Below, piece after piece: positions 8,530 through 17,205 of a DNA stretch of 64,000 nt. The DNA comes from Pseudomonas sp. PDM04. Its GTDB lineage: Bacteria > Pseudomonadota > Gammaproteobacteria > Pseudomonadales > Pseudomonadaceae. Within the stretch, counting starts at the first letter, position 1. Each line of letters starts with the position of its first letter. The DNA is taken from the NCBI RefSeq assembly GCF_014851765.1, contig NZ_JACVAI010000002.1, positions 248,001-312,000 on the forward strand. The letters are read 5' to 3'. The notes beneath the pieces are model-generated. The model made no database searches and was not told where the DNA came from. It saw nothing but the letters and a program-made list of their open reading frames with translations. Position numbers and translations under genes: made by a program.

Positions 8530-8610
8530 CCCCAGCCAGTCACGCAGCCGGCCAGGGCTGGCTGCGACCTGTGGCAGCCGCCTGCCTACCCATCAAGAGG
8601 AACCTGCTTC

Positions 8611-9414
8611 ATGAAAATTTCCGTCGCACAGATCCACCCGGTTGCCGGCAACCCGGCGCAAACCATCGAAAAAGTTGCCGGGCTCACCCGCCAGGCCGCC
8701 AGTGAAGGGTCGCGCCTGATCGCGTTTGCCGAATGCCTGTTGACCGGTGGTGCCTTCGACAGCCGTGAAGACCTTGAAAAAAGCGCCATCAGCGTCGACG
8801 CACTCGCTCCCCTGCTGAAGGTCACGGCAGAAACCGGGATCTACCTGGTCGTGGGCTTTTACGAAAGACACGCCGACTCGATTTTCAATACCGCTGCGCT
8901 GATCGGCCCCAAAGGCATCGTTGGCCTGCACCGTAAGCGCCATTTGCCGTTCATGATCGGCGACCGCTTTACCGACCGCCCGGACGAATGGACCGCACCG
9001 GTATTCGAGACCGACATCGGTCGCATCGGCCTGGCGATCTGCTACGAAATCCGTTTCCCCGAGGTCATCCGCACCCTGGCCCTGGAAGGCGCCGACATCG
9101 TCGTGCTGCCCGCGGCCTGGCCTGAGCAGGCACGCATGCTGCCAGACATTTTCAGCACCGTGCGCGCGGCCGAAAATATCGTCTATTTCGTGGCGCCCAA
9201 CCGCAACGACATGGATGGCGGCATGCAGTTCATCGGCATGAGCCACATCATCGAACCCTCGGGCAAAACCCTGACCCGGGCAGGCGAAGAGGACGGGGTG
9301 TTCAGTGTCGAAATCGACCTGGAGAAGGCGCGCAACAAGTCGTTGATCCGCGACCCGGGCGTGTTCGAGATCCACCCCTTCCGCGACCGCCTGCCAGAGA
9401 CCTATCGCCTCTGA
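8611..9414 (+). CDS. Carbon-nitrogen hydrolase (nitrilase superfamily)
   Basis: The protein has 267 residues with the full Glu-Lys-Cys triad: E41 in AFAECLLTGG, K109 in HRKRHLPF and C144 in AICYEIRFPE. Enzymes of this superfamily hydrolyse amides, nitriles or carbamoyl groups in the cytoplasm. It is 81 bp downstream of dctP and 37 bp upstream of the aldolase, so it belongs to the uptake operon. That suggests the imported compound, or an intermediate, carries an amide group, or that an omega-amidase type step is needed. The exact substrate is not readable. Confidence 0.88.
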   Translation: MKISVAQIHPVAGNPAQTIEKVAGLTRQAASEGSRLIAFAECLLTGGAFDSREDLEKSAISVDALAPLLKVTAETGIYLVVGFYERHADSIFNTAALIGPKGIVGLHRKRHLPFMIGDRFTDRPDEWTAPVFETDIGRIGLAICYEIRFPEVIRTLALEGADIVVLPAAWPEQARMLPDIFSTVRAAENIVYFVAPNRNDMDGGMQFIGMSHIIEPSGKTLTRAGEEDGVFSVEIDLEKARNKSLIRDPGVFEIHPFRDRLPETYRL

Positions 9415-9451
9415 TGGCCACAGCCAATCCTCACGCTTTCAGGTAATTGCA

Positions 9452-10252
9452 ATGCACAACAAGATCAGCTCATTGAAAGATCGGATGGCCAAGGGTCCGA
9501 CGTTCGGAATGAACATCTACAGCACCGCCGGCATGGCCATCGAAGTGGCGGGAAACTGGGGCCTGGACTTTGTCTTCATCGATGCCGAGCACACGGCGCT
9601 GGGAGTCGACAAAGACATGGAGAAACTGATTCTGGCTGCTCACTACGCGGGCATCCATGGCCTGGTTCGCGTGCGCGGCACCCTCGAGTGGGACATCCGC
9701 AAGTCGCTGGAAATGGGCGCATCGGGGATCATCGTCCCGCAGGTCCACAGCGCTGCACAAATGCGCGATATTGTGCGCTACAGCAAGTTTCCGCCGTTCG
9801 GACGCCGTGGGGGCGACAGTTCGGTCCGCTCGGCCAACCATGCCGGACCGGGCTTCGACTGGGCCCGGTACACCCAGGAGGAAAACGCCCGCAGCGTCAT
9901 TGTGCCAATGGCCGAAAGCTACGAGTTCTTCGACAACATCGACGAAATCCTCGATGTCGACGGCATCGATGCCGTGCATTTCGGTCCCGCCGATTACTCG
10001 CTGTCTCGCCAGTTGCCGGTGGACTACCGACTGGGCAACCCCGAAGTTCGGGATCGCCTGGCGCTGCTGATCGAGAAATGCCATGCGCGTTCGATTCAGG
10101 TCATGGTGCCCTGCTTTCCGGCCGACACCGAAACAGCGAGGCGCCTTCTGGAAATGGGCAGTGACATGTTGCTGATGGGCAGTGATCTGTCCTGGCTCAA
10201 CCAGGCGGGACAACAGATCGCTGCCATCCAGAAGAGCGTTCAGGCCCCCTGA
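9452..10252 (+). CDS. HpcH/HpaI class II aldolase
   Basis: The protein has 266 residues. Family features are FIDAEHTALG (D44, H47), the Arg pair in GLVRVRG, the metal ligand E155 in VPMAESYEFF and D181 in HFGPADYSLS. Such metal-dependent enzymes cleave 2-oxo-4-hydroxy acids, giving pyruvate and an aldehyde. The gene ends the TRAP operon, and a strong hairpin follows 35 bp later. Its place next to kdgD suggests a second route for a sugar acid or hydroxy-oxo acid. Substrate is inference. Confidence 0.88.
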   Translation: MHNKISSLKDRMAKGPTFGMNIYSTAGMAIEVAGNWGLDFVFIDAEHTALGVDKDMEKLILAAHYAGIHGLVRVRGTLEWDIRKSLEMGASGIIVPQVHSAAQMRDIVRYSKFPPFGRRGGDSSVRSANHAGPGFDWARYTQEENARSVIVPMAESYEFFDNIDEILDVDGIDAVHFGPADYSLSRQLPVDYRLGNPEVRDRLALLIEKCHARSIQVMVPCFPADTETARRLLEMGSDMLLMGSDLSWLNQAGQQIAAIQKSVQAP

Positions 10253-10286
10253 GCGGTTTCCCGCCAGACACAGGTAAATGGAACAG

Positions 10287-10322
10287 GTAAAAGCCGATCA
10301 ATTAACTTGCTTCGGCTTTTAC
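10287..10322. terminator. Bidirectional intrinsic terminator
   Basis: An 11-bp inverted repeat (10287-10297 and 10312-10322, GTAAAAGCCGA / TCGGCTTTTAC) lies between the aldolase gene and the convergent LysR gene. The A-rich and T-rich flanks within the stem allow termination in both directions. Confidence 0.8.
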
Positions 10323-10336
10323 TTCCAGCGCCAACA

Positions 10337-11236
10337 TCAACTTACCAGGAAATTCTGTCGCATTAAAGTTGCTCGCGTCAGTGCAACTAACTGCTCCAGT
10401 TCGACATCGGGTCTTTCCGTTAAATAAGACAAACAGAATCGGGCCGGCTCTATTGGTGGATTGCACGGTAATACTTTGAGCAAATCAACGGCCAACATAT
10501 CCCGTATCAATGGAACGGGAAGAATACCGATGGCATGCCCGGCCGATATCATCTTGGCGATGAAGGCCAGGGAGTTGCTGGAATGGAAAGCCTCGGACAC
10601 CCCGCCACCCTCTTTCAGCCACCGCTCCACCACGGAATACAAGGTCGAAGGTGCCGAGTGCGTCACGATCGGATAGGCACACGCCTGCTCCGGCAGAAAC
10701 GAATCCCCTTCGATATCCAGGTGCGCGGCCGCCACCCACTGAAAAGTCATCCAGCCCAGAAAGATATCGGTCACCTCCTCCCGCGTCATTGGATTGGTCA
10801 GCAGCGCCAGATCCAGCTCGTGATCATTGAGCTTGCGATTGAGCTCGGCCCCTACGTCAATGGTGATTTCCAGGGTGATTTCAGGGAAGTGCGCCTTGAT
10901 CTCGGCAATGACCGCTGTCAACCCGACCATGGCTGAACACTCGTCGGCACCCACGCGCAATCGGCGATTCTGCTTTTGTTTGGCGGCAAACTGCTCCAGC
11001 CGGATGCTGTTGTTCAGCGCCAGTTCCGCATGTTGCAGGGCAATCAATCCGTCGGCGGTGATGGTCATGCGCTGCTTGCTGCGGTCGAACAGCTTCACAC
11101 TCAGCAAGGACTCCATCTCCCGGATGCGAGAGGAAATGGCCGGCTGGGTCAAGTGAAGGTGTCGAGAAGCGGCATGCACCCCTCCCAATCGGGCCGTCCA
11201 ATAGAAAGCCTCGATCTGCATCAAGGTAATTCTCAT
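10337..11236 (-). CDS. LysR-family transcriptional regulator
   Basis: The protein has 299 residues. The N-terminal winged helix-turn-helix (residues 5-64) contains FYWTARLGGVHAASRHLHLTQPAISSRIREME in LysR style, here abbreviated to the key words LTQPAISSRIREME and LLSVKLFDRS. An effector domain of two Rossmann-like halves follows. It is divergent from the RraA-dctPQM operon and convergent with the aldolase gene, so it likely controls one or both carboxylate operons. Its start is only 112 bp from the RraA-like gene. Confidence 0.9.
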   Translation of the reverse strand: MRITLMQIEAFYWTARLGGVHAASRHLHLTQPAISSRIREMESLLSVKLFDRSKQRMTITADGLIALQHAELALNNSIRLEQFAAKQKQNRRLRVGADECSAMVGLTAVIAEIKAHFPEITLEITIDVGAELNRKLNDHELDLALLTNPMTREEVTDIFLGWMTFQWVAAAHLDIEGDSFLPEQACAYPIVTHSAPSTLYSVVERWLKEGGGVSEAFHSSNSLAFIAKMISAGHAIGILPVPLIRDMLAVDLLKVLPCNPPIEPARFCLSYLTERPDVELEQLVALTRATLMRQNFLVS

Positions 11237-11237
11237 G

Positions 11238-11274
11238 ATAAAAATTGTCCCGCCACTGAGTCGTTTATTTTTAT
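11238..11274. promoter_or_regulatory. Inverted repeat in LysR/RraA divergent region
   Basis: ATAAAAAT (11238-11245) and ATTTTTAT (11267-11274) form an 8-bp inverted repeat immediately upstream of the LysR start. It is a plausible autoregulatory or AT-rich promoter element. It does not have the T-N11-A spacing of a classic LysR box, so the role is uncertain. Confidence 0.3.
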
Positions 11275-11348
11275 TATCCTGTGAAAAACACGCTTGTTAG
11301 GATGGACTCAATGTAACAGACATTCCTCCAGGACAAGTCAATTCCGGC

Positions 11349-12020
11349 ATGTATATTATTCATGAACTACCACAGCAAATCGCCTCGGAAGAACTTGAAG
11401 TTCTTCTCGCGGCAGAACCGGCAACCATTGGCCACTTCATAACCAAAGGCATTGTTAGCAGCGATATAAAAGCGCACTTGCAGGATGTCAGGGCAGTGGG
11501 CACGGCGATCACCGTGAGAATGCCAGGTGCCGACGGCGGTATCCTGCATCACGCCATGGGCTGCGCCAGGCCCGGGGACTTCCTGATCGTGGATCGCTGC
11601 GGCGAACGAGTCACCGCCGCCATGGGTGGGGCCATGGCCTTCGCCGCCAAACAGGCTGGAATTGCCGGGATCGTCATCGACGGTTTTGTCACTGACCTGG
11701 GTGAACTGCGCGCCTACGGTGTCCCCGTCTGGTCCTGGGGCGCAAGCGCCATTACCACCCGGGTCAAGGGCGAAGAAGGCGAATTCTGTACGACGATCCA
11801 GTGTGGCGGTGTCGTGGTAAATCCCGGTGACGCCGTGGTCGCCGATGAAAACGGCATCGTGGTGATCAGCCCGGGGCAGGTGCTCACCCTGGCACGACGG
11901 GCCATCGAATTTCAGGAGCGGGAAAAAACCACCCTGGCGCGCCTGGCCAACGGCGAGAAATTCCCGGATGTCGTGGGCTCCAGGGCGATCATCGACGCCG
12001 CCATCCACGGTCGGTCCTGA
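11349..12020 (+). CDS. RraA-like protein (HMG-aldolase/RraA fold), catalytic Arg replaced
   Basis: The protein has 223 residues with the RraA/HMG-CHA aldolase fold: HHAMGCARPGD, then ERVTAAMGGAMAFAAKQAG and AGIVIDGFVTDLGELR. Active aldolases of this family carry an Arg-Asp pair at the end of VDGxVRD; here the pair is T115-D116, so the Arg is missing. It may therefore bind a ligand without aldolase chemistry, or catalyse a different reaction. It is the first gene of an operon with dctP-dctQ-dctM, which ties it to uptake of an organic acid. Family sure, activity doubtful. Confidence 0.85.
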   Translation: MYIIHELPQQIASEELEVLLAAEPATIGHFITKGIVSSDIKAHLQDVRAVGTAITVRMPGADGGILHHAMGCARPGDFLIVDRCGERVTAAMGGAMAFAAKQAGIAGIVIDGFVTDLGELRAYGVPVWSWGASAITTRVKGEEGEFCTTIQCGGVVVNPGDAVVADENGIVVISPGQVLTLARRAIEFQEREKTTLARLANGEKFPDVVGSRAIIDAAIHGRS

Positions 12021-12091
12021 ACAATAAAACATCCGCTTCACTGCTTTCCGTTTCTGCCATGTAGCCTGCTCTAAACAATAAAAGGACTAGC

Positions 12092-13147
12092 ATGAAACCG
12101 CATCAGATTGCGCCCTGGATCGTCGCCATGCTCAGTGGCCTGATCGGGCCCGCCGCCCTGGCGGACACCGTGCCACCGACCCACTTGAATGTGATCGGCG
12201 GTGGCAGTCACAACTACACCTACCGCGCCGTGGAGAAACCGTTCTGGAACACCACGCTGCCCGCCAGTTCTGGCGGGATGCTGACGGCCAGCGTCAGGGG
12301 CCTGTCCGAAAGCGGCCTCAAAGGTGCAGAGATGGTGCGCCTGATCCGCGCCGGCGCGGTTGAAATCGGCATGGGGGTTTTCGCGTTCGTCGCTGGCGAT
12401 GACCCGTTTTTCGAAGGCATCGACCTGCCCGGCATGGCGGTCGATATCGAAACCGCCCGTCGAGTCTCGACAGCTTTCAAACCAGTACTGGCCGAACGCA
12501 TGGCCGAGCGTCATGGCGTCAAGCTGCTGGCGACTGTCCCCTATACGGCGCAAGTGTTTTTCTGCCGTGAGCCCATCACGTCGCTGGATGACCTCAAAGG
12601 ACGCAAGGTTCGCGTGCGCGGACGCAACATGTCCGACATGGTCAAGGCACTCGGCGGCGCCCCCATGACACTGCCATTCGCCGAAGTGGTGACCGCGATG
12701 CAGACCGGGGTGATCGATTGTGCGGTCTCGGGCATCGGCTCAGGCAATGCTGCCCGTTGGTACGACATCGCCAACCACCTCTATAACCTGCCGGTGGACT
12801 GGTCGATCGGTTTTTATGCCATCGGCCTGAAACGCTGGCAGGCACTGCCCGAGCCAGTGCAACGCCTGCTCGAACAGCAATCCCGGGTACTGGAAGATCG
12901 GCTGTGGGAAGAAACCGCCCGGGAAAACCGCTCGGCCCTGGCCTGTAACATCGGCGCGCCCGATTGCCAGATTCATCGACCCGCAAACATGCAGGCCAGC
13001 GCGCCGACGCCCGCCGAAAGACAGGTTCTGCAAAATGCCGTGCTGACCATTGCCAACAACTGGGGCAAACGCTGTGGCGTGCCGTGCGTCGAGCGCTGGA
13101 ATGCCACGGCCGGAGCGGCCCTGGACGTGAAGCTGCAAACACCCTGA
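12092..13147 (+). CDS. dctP: TRAP transporter solute-binding protein, second system
   Basis: The protein has 351 residues with a signal peptide ending near PAALADT. DctP features are ARRVSTAFKPVLAERM, the Arg region LKGRKVRVRGRNMSDM expected to bind the carboxylate, and LPFAEVVTAMQTGVIDCAVSG. It is unusual in having several Cys in the mature protein, including paired ones near the C-terminus (ACNIGAPDC and RCGVPC), which could form disulfides. It lies 71 bp after the RraA-like gene and 66 bp before dctQ. The solute probably differs from that of the first TRAP system. Confidence 0.88.
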   Translation: MKPHQIAPWIVAMLSGLIGPAALADTVPPTHLNVIGGGSHNYTYRAVEKPFWNTTLPASSGGMLTASVRGLSESGLKGAEMVRLIRAGAVEIGMGVFAFVAGDDPFFEGIDLPGMAVDIETARRVSTAFKPVLAERMAERHGVKLLATVPYTAQVFFCREPITSLDDLKGRKVRVRGRNMSDMVKALGGAPMTLPFAEVVTAMQTGVIDCAVSGIGSGNAARWYDIANHLYNLPVDWSIGFYAIGLKRWQALPEPVQRLLEQQSRVLEDRLWEETARENRSALACNIGAPDCQIHRPANMQASAPTPAERQVLQNAVLTIANNWGKRCGVPCVERWNATAGAALDVKLQTP

Positions 13148-13213
13148 TGGCGCTTGCGAAATGAACCCCGCCGCGCGCCCTGAACTCACCCCGTTTGCGG
13201 AGACTTACCGCTG

Positions 13214-13831
13214 ATGAAACCCACCGAATCTTCTGCCATCAGGTTTGTGAACAGCGTCGCCCGGCTCAGCGCCTGGGTCGGGGGTGTCGCACTGATGGGC
13301 ACTGCGTTGATGATCGGCGTCGACCTGATCCTGCGCAAAACCGTCGGCGTATCCATGGGCGGTGCCGATGAAATAGCCGGGTACGTCCTGGCCATTGTCA
13401 GCACCTGGGCATTTCCCATCGCCCTGTTGAAGCGCTCCCACATCCGCGTCGATATCCTCTACTCGCGCCTGTCGCTGAAAAGCAGAGCCTGGCTGGACCT
13501 GCTGGCCCTGGGCGGCATGGCCCTGTTTGTCGGCACCTTAGTGTTCCACGCATCCGGCGTGCTGGGGAACACCCTCAAGTTCCACTCAACCTCGACCACC
13601 CCGCTACAGGTCCCGTTGTGGCTGCCGCAATCCATCTGGCTGGCGGGCTACCTGTTCTTTGCCGTGACCATCGTGGTGCTGGCCTGCACCAGCCTCAGCC
13701 GTTTGCGTCGACAGCGATGGGCATCGATCAGCGGGCTGATCGGCATCAATTCCGTCGAAGAAGATATCCAGGAAGAAATCCACCGTCCCGTGCCGGGACT
13801 CACGCCTTCCCCTGCCAATGGAGAACACTGA
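13214..13831 (+). CDS. dctQ: TRAP transporter small permease, second system
   Basis: The protein has 205 residues with four predicted helices in the first ~165 residues. The DctQ pattern appears in DLILRKTVGVSMGGADEIAGYVL (ends: DLILRKT and DEIAGYVL) and in KRSHIRVDILYSRL. A polar C-terminal tail of about 40 residues is longer than usual. The stop is directly followed by the dctM ATG at 13832. It partners the large permease and the binding protein encoded on either side. Confidence 0.88.
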   Translation: MKPTESSAIRFVNSVARLSAWVGGVALMGTALMIGVDLILRKTVGVSMGGADEIAGYVLAIVSTWAFPIALLKRSHIRVDILYSRLSLKSRAWLDLLALGGMALFVGTLVFHASGVLGNTLKFHSTSTTPLQVPLWLPQSIWLAGYLFFAVTIVVLACTSLSRLRRQRWASISGLIGINSVEEDIQEEIHRPVPGLTPSPANGEH

Positions 13832-15112
13832 ATGCTGGTCTTTACCCTCTTCACCCTGCTCTTCCTGCTGGGCTTGAGCGTGGCCGCAGCGGTCAGTGTC
13901 GGCCTGCTGGGCATGTCGTTGTCGGAGCTGTTTTCGACGCTACCCCTGAGCAACGCCATGGGCGAAATTGCCTGGAGTACCAGTGCCGAGTTCCTGCTGG
14001 TGGCCATTCCGCTTTACATCCTGATGGGCGAGTTGCTGGTGTGCTCAGGCGTTGCCGGGCGCATGTATGGCGCGGTCTCCAAGTGGCTTTCGTGGCTGCC
14101 GGGCGGCCTGATGAACGCGAACATCGGCGCCTCGGCATTGTTTTCGGCAACCAGTGGCTCCAGCGTGGCTACCGCCGCCACCATCTCGACCCTGGCCCTG
14201 CCGGAGCAAGAGCGAAAAGGCTACCCGGCGCCGCTGTTCCTCGGCTCGGTTGCCGCTGGCGGCACGCTTGGCATCTTGATTCCGCCGTCGATCAACATGA
14301 TTCTGTTCGCACTGATCGCCAACCTGTCGGTGCCCAAGCTCTACCTGGCCGCGACCATTCCGGGGATTCTGCTGAGTTTGATGTTCGTGGCGATGATCGT
14401 CATCGCCTGTCTATTCCGGCCGGAACTGGGCGGCAAAAAGAAACACGCCACCTGGGCTGAACGGCGGGAGAGCATCGCTGACCTGTTACCCCCTTTGGCC
14501 ATTTTCGTGCTGGTGGTCGGCGCCATCTACAGCGGCTTCGCGACCGCCAGTGAGTCGGCGGCGCTAGGGGTGATCGCAGCGTTTTGCCTGGGGCTGTGGC
14601 GACGTGCCTTCACCTGGCAAAGCCTGGGACAAGCCTTTGAATCCACGTTGCGCACCACCGGAATGATTCTGTTCATCACCCTGTCGGCGTTCTTCCTCAA
14701 TTTCGTGCTGTCGTCCATCGGGCTGACCTCAACCCTGGTCAGTTTCGTGACCGACCTCAACATGTCGCCGATGGGCACGCTGCTGGCCATCATCCTGTTC
14801 TACATCATCCTCGGCTGCTTCATGGATACGCTGGCCATGTTGATCACCACGGCACCGCTGGTGGTGCCGGTCATCGTGGCGCTGGGTTTCGATCCACTGT
14901 GGTTCGGCGTGATCCTCATCATTCTTTGCGAAATGGGTCAGATCACTCCGCCGTTCGGCATGAACCTGTTCGTGGTGCAGAGCATCCGTAACAAGGGCAA
15001 CTTCCTCGACGTGGTGTACGGCGCGCTGCCATTTTGTGTCGTATTGCTGCTGTTGATCGCCCTGCTGATCGCGTTTCCGCAAATTGCGCTCTGGCTGCCG
15101 AGCGTTGCCTGA
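13832..15112 (+). CDS. dctM: TRAP transporter large permease, second system
   Basis: The protein has 426 residues with DctM-type sequence throughout: LVAIPLYILMGELLVCSG, ALFSATSGSSVATAATIS, GTLGILIPPSINMILFA and, near the end, EMGQITPPFGMNLFVVQS. Twelve hydrophobic helices are expected in the inner membrane. It ends the RraA-dctP-dctQ-dctM operon. The signature segments differ from those of the first system (GSSVATAAT versus SGSALADAA), so the two transporters are not a recent duplication. Confidence 0.92.
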   Translation: MLVFTLFTLLFLLGLSVAAAVSVGLLGMSLSELFSTLPLSNAMGEIAWSTSAEFLLVAIPLYILMGELLVCSGVAGRMYGAVSKWLSWLPGGLMNANIGASALFSATSGSSVATAATISTLALPEQERKGYPAPLFLGSVAAGGTLGILIPPSINMILFALIANLSVPKLYLAATIPGILLSLMFVAMIVIACLFRPELGGKKKHATWAERRESIADLLPPLAIFVLVVGAIYSGFATASESAALGVIAAFCLGLWRRAFTWQSLGQAFESTLRTTGMILFITLSAFFLNFVLSSIGLTSTLVSFVTDLNMSPMGTLLAIILFYIILGCFMDTLAMLITTAPLVVPVIVALGFDPLWFGVILIILCEMGQITPPFGMNLFVVQSIRNKGNFLDVVYGALPFCVVLLLLIALLIAFPQIALWLPSVA

Positions 15113-15242
15113 GGATGGCAGAACACCGTCAAGTCCCGATGGCCAGCCAAGGCAGGCTCGTCATCGGTCCCTCGCCTTCACGGATGCGACGCAGAACACG
15201 CCAGCGCTTTTCGAACCGGATGCCGGTCGAATGACTGGAGCC

Positions 15243-16448
15243 TCAATGCCCGACGACCACCTGGCCATGCCTTCGCTCCCCTCGCGGAAAACCGTGCACA
15301 TGCGCTCGGGAGGCAATGGCCAGGCTGACCAACAGCAGCACCATCAACACCCAGGGGAAGGAACCTGCGCCCCACTGGTCGAGCAGTACACCGCCCATCA
15401 GGCCACCCGCGGCGATAGCGCTGTTCCACACCACCACATTCATCGAGAGCGCCACATCCGCGCCCTCTCCGGCGGCATCAGCCAGCGCAGTTTGCAGAAG
15501 GGTCGCGGCCCCGCCGAAGGTCAGCCCCCAGATCAAGACACCGGCATAAATGGCGGCGGCAGAACCTGAGAAAAAGCCGAAAAAAATCGAAACGGCGGCG
15601 AAGGTGGCGAGGCTGGCAAGCACCGACGTGCGCAGATGCCGATCGACCAGACGGCCCGTTATCCAGATCCCCGCCAACGCTGCCACGCCGAACACCAGCA
15701 GCACCAGGTCGACGTCAGCGGCCAGGCCGGCCGTGGCAACGAAAGGCGCGATGTAGGTGTAAAGGATGTTGTGTGCCAGCATCCAGGTCACCACCACGCC
15801 CAACACCGAACGCACGCCCGGGGTGAACAGCACCTGACGCAATACCTTGCGCTGTGAGGATGACTGTCCCGGATAATCCGGCACCTTGATCAAGACCCAG
15901 GCGATCAGGAGCAGGGTCAAACCGGACATCACGCCAAAGGCCATGCGCCATCCCATGATCCCGCCCAGCCAGGTGCCGAGCGGTACACCGAGCGACAAGG
16001 CTACAGGGGTTCCGACCATCGCCACCGCCAGCGCCCGGCCCTGCAATGATGGGCTGACCATGCGTCGGGCATAGCCTGCAATCAGGCTCCAGGCCAGGCC
16101 TGCAGAAACACCGGCGAAGAACCGGGCGACCAGCGTCAGCCAATAGTTCGAGGACAACGCGGTGAAGGAGTTGAACACCAGGAAACCGACAATCGTCAGC
16201 AGCAAGACCCGGCGGCGCCGCCAGGTCTGTGTAGCAATGGTCAGAGGAATCGCAGCCAACAACGAACCCAATGCATAGACCGTCACCATCTGTCCTGCCA
16301 GAGACGGCGAGATGCCCAGACCGGTACCGATCCCGGGCAGCAAACCTGCGGGCAATGTCTCCGTGACGATGCAGATGAATCCTGTCATCGCCAGCGCCAG
16401 CAATGCCCCGAGTGGCAGCCTTTCCCCTTGCTGTTTTACCTCAGTCAT
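15243..16448 (-). CDS. MFS efflux transporter (AraJ/sugar-efflux type)
   Basis: The protein has 401 residues and 12 predicted helices. It looks like the AraJ/NepI branch of the major facilitators: TGFICIVTETLPAGLLPGI in helix 1, then QMVTVYALGSLLAAIPLT, and an MFS A-like motif TQTWRRRRVLL. Members of this branch export drugs, sugars or purine ribonucleosides. I chose the ATG at 16448 (MTEVKQ), the usual start for this family. It is divergent from a TetR regulator, and two matching operator-like sites lie between them, so it is likely a TetR-repressed pump. Confidence 0.88.
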   Translation of the reverse strand: MTEVKQQGERLPLGALLALAMTGFICIVTETLPAGLLPGIGTGLGISPSLAGQMVTVYALGSLLAAIPLTIATQTWRRRRVLLLTIVGFLVFNSFTALSSNYWLTLVARFFAGVSAGLAWSLIAGYARRMVSPSLQGRALAVAMVGTPVALSLGVPLGTWLGGIMGWRMAFGVMSGLTLLLIAWVLIKVPDYPGQSSSQRKVLRQVLFTPGVRSVLGVVVTWMLAHNILYTYIAPFVATAGLAADVDLVLLVFGVAALAGIWITGRLVDRHLRTSVLASLATFAAVSIFFGFFSGSAAAIYAGVLIWGLTFGGAATLLQTALADAAGEGADVALSMNVVVWNSAIAAGGLMGGVLLDQWGAGSFPWVLMVLLLVSLAIASRAHVHGFPRGERRHGQVVVGH

Positions 16449-16465
16449 CCGAACCCCCAACTAAT

Positions 16466-16479
16466 ATATCGATCGGTAC
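16466..16479. promoter_or_regulatory. TetR operator-like site 1
   Basis: ATATCGATCGGTAC, read on the minus strand as GTACCGATCGATAT, lies 17 bp from the MFS start. It matches the second site at 16516-16530 as TAC-YR-ATCGATA. This form is common for TetR regulators that repress a divergent efflux gene and themselves. Confidence 0.55.
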
Positions 16480-16515
16480 AAATATAGGAGCCAGACACCA
16501 GCTGGTCAACAACTT

Positions 16516-16530
16516 ATGTATCGATTAGTA
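16516..16530. promoter_or_regulatory. TetR operator-like site 2
   Basis: ATGTATCGATTAGTA, read on the minus strand as TACTAATCGATACAT, shares TACYRATCGATA with site 1. It lies 25 bp upstream of the TetR start. The two copies are about 50 bp apart, one near each gene. Confidence 0.55.
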
Positions 16531-16555
16531 TTTATGTAGTGGAGAGGAGGTTTTC

Positions 16556-17200
16556 ATGGCACAGATGGGACGTCCGCGCACGTTTGACCGTGACGTGGCA
16601 ATCACTCAGGCAATGCATTTGTTCTGGGAGCACGGGTATGACGCCACCTCGCTCAGCCAGCTCAAGGCCCATATCGGCGGCGGCATTACCGCCCCCAGCT
16701 TTTATGCTGCCTTCGGCTCCAAGCAAGCCCTGTTCGGCGAGGTGATGGAGCGCTACCTGAACACCCATGGCAGGGTGACGGAAAGTCTGTTCGACACTGC
16801 CCTGCCGCCCAGGGAGGCCATCGAACTCACCCTGCGGCGCTCAGCACAAATGCAGTGCGAAGAGGACCACCCAAAAGGCTGTCTGGTGGCCTTGGGGATG
16901 ATGAGCAGTTGTTCGGACGAGAGCCGAGTCATCTCACAGCCCCTTTCACAGGCAAGAGCCGTGAACCGCGCGGGGATGGTCGCCTGTATCGAGCGTGCAA
17001 TGGCTTCGCAGGAACTGCCGGCAACGGTCGAGCCACAAGCATTGGCCACGGTGTTCGACAGCTTTCTGCTGGGGCTTTCGCCCCTGGCGCGCGATGGCGT
17101 GCCGCATGCGACGCTCGATGCGGCGGTGACGCAGATCATGGGGGTCTGGGACAGCTTGCGAACCGATGAATGCATAGACCGGGGCGCTTCAGGCGAATAG
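16556..17200 (+). CDS. TetR-family transcriptional regulator
   Basis: The protein has 214 residues. The N-terminal helix-turn-helix reads GRPRTFDRDVAITQAMHLFWEHGYDATSL (key words GRPRTFDRD and FWEHGYDATS) followed by GITAPSFYAAFGSKQALF, the recognition helix region of TetR proteins. The remainder is an all-helical ligand-binding and dimerisation domain. It is divergent from the MFS pump and probably represses it. A GAGGAGG ribosome binding site sits before the ATG. The gene ends 5 bp from the convergent antitoxin gene. Confidence 0.92.
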   Translation: MAQMGRPRTFDRDVAITQAMHLFWEHGYDATSLSQLKAHIGGGITAPSFYAAFGSKQALFGEVMERYLNTHGRVTESLFDTALPPREAIELTLRRSAQMQCEEDHPKGCLVALGMMSSCSDESRVISQPLSQARAVNRAGMVACIERAMASQELPATVEPQALATVFDSFLLGLSPLARDGVPHATLDAAVTQIMGVWDSLRTDECIDRGASGE

Positions 17201-17205
17201 TTGCC

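Noticed and set aside
8535..8585. GCAGCC/GGCTGC dyad between dctP and the hydrolase gene
   Set aside because: It is short with competing pairings and no T tract, and the genes look cotranscribed, so a terminator is unlikely.
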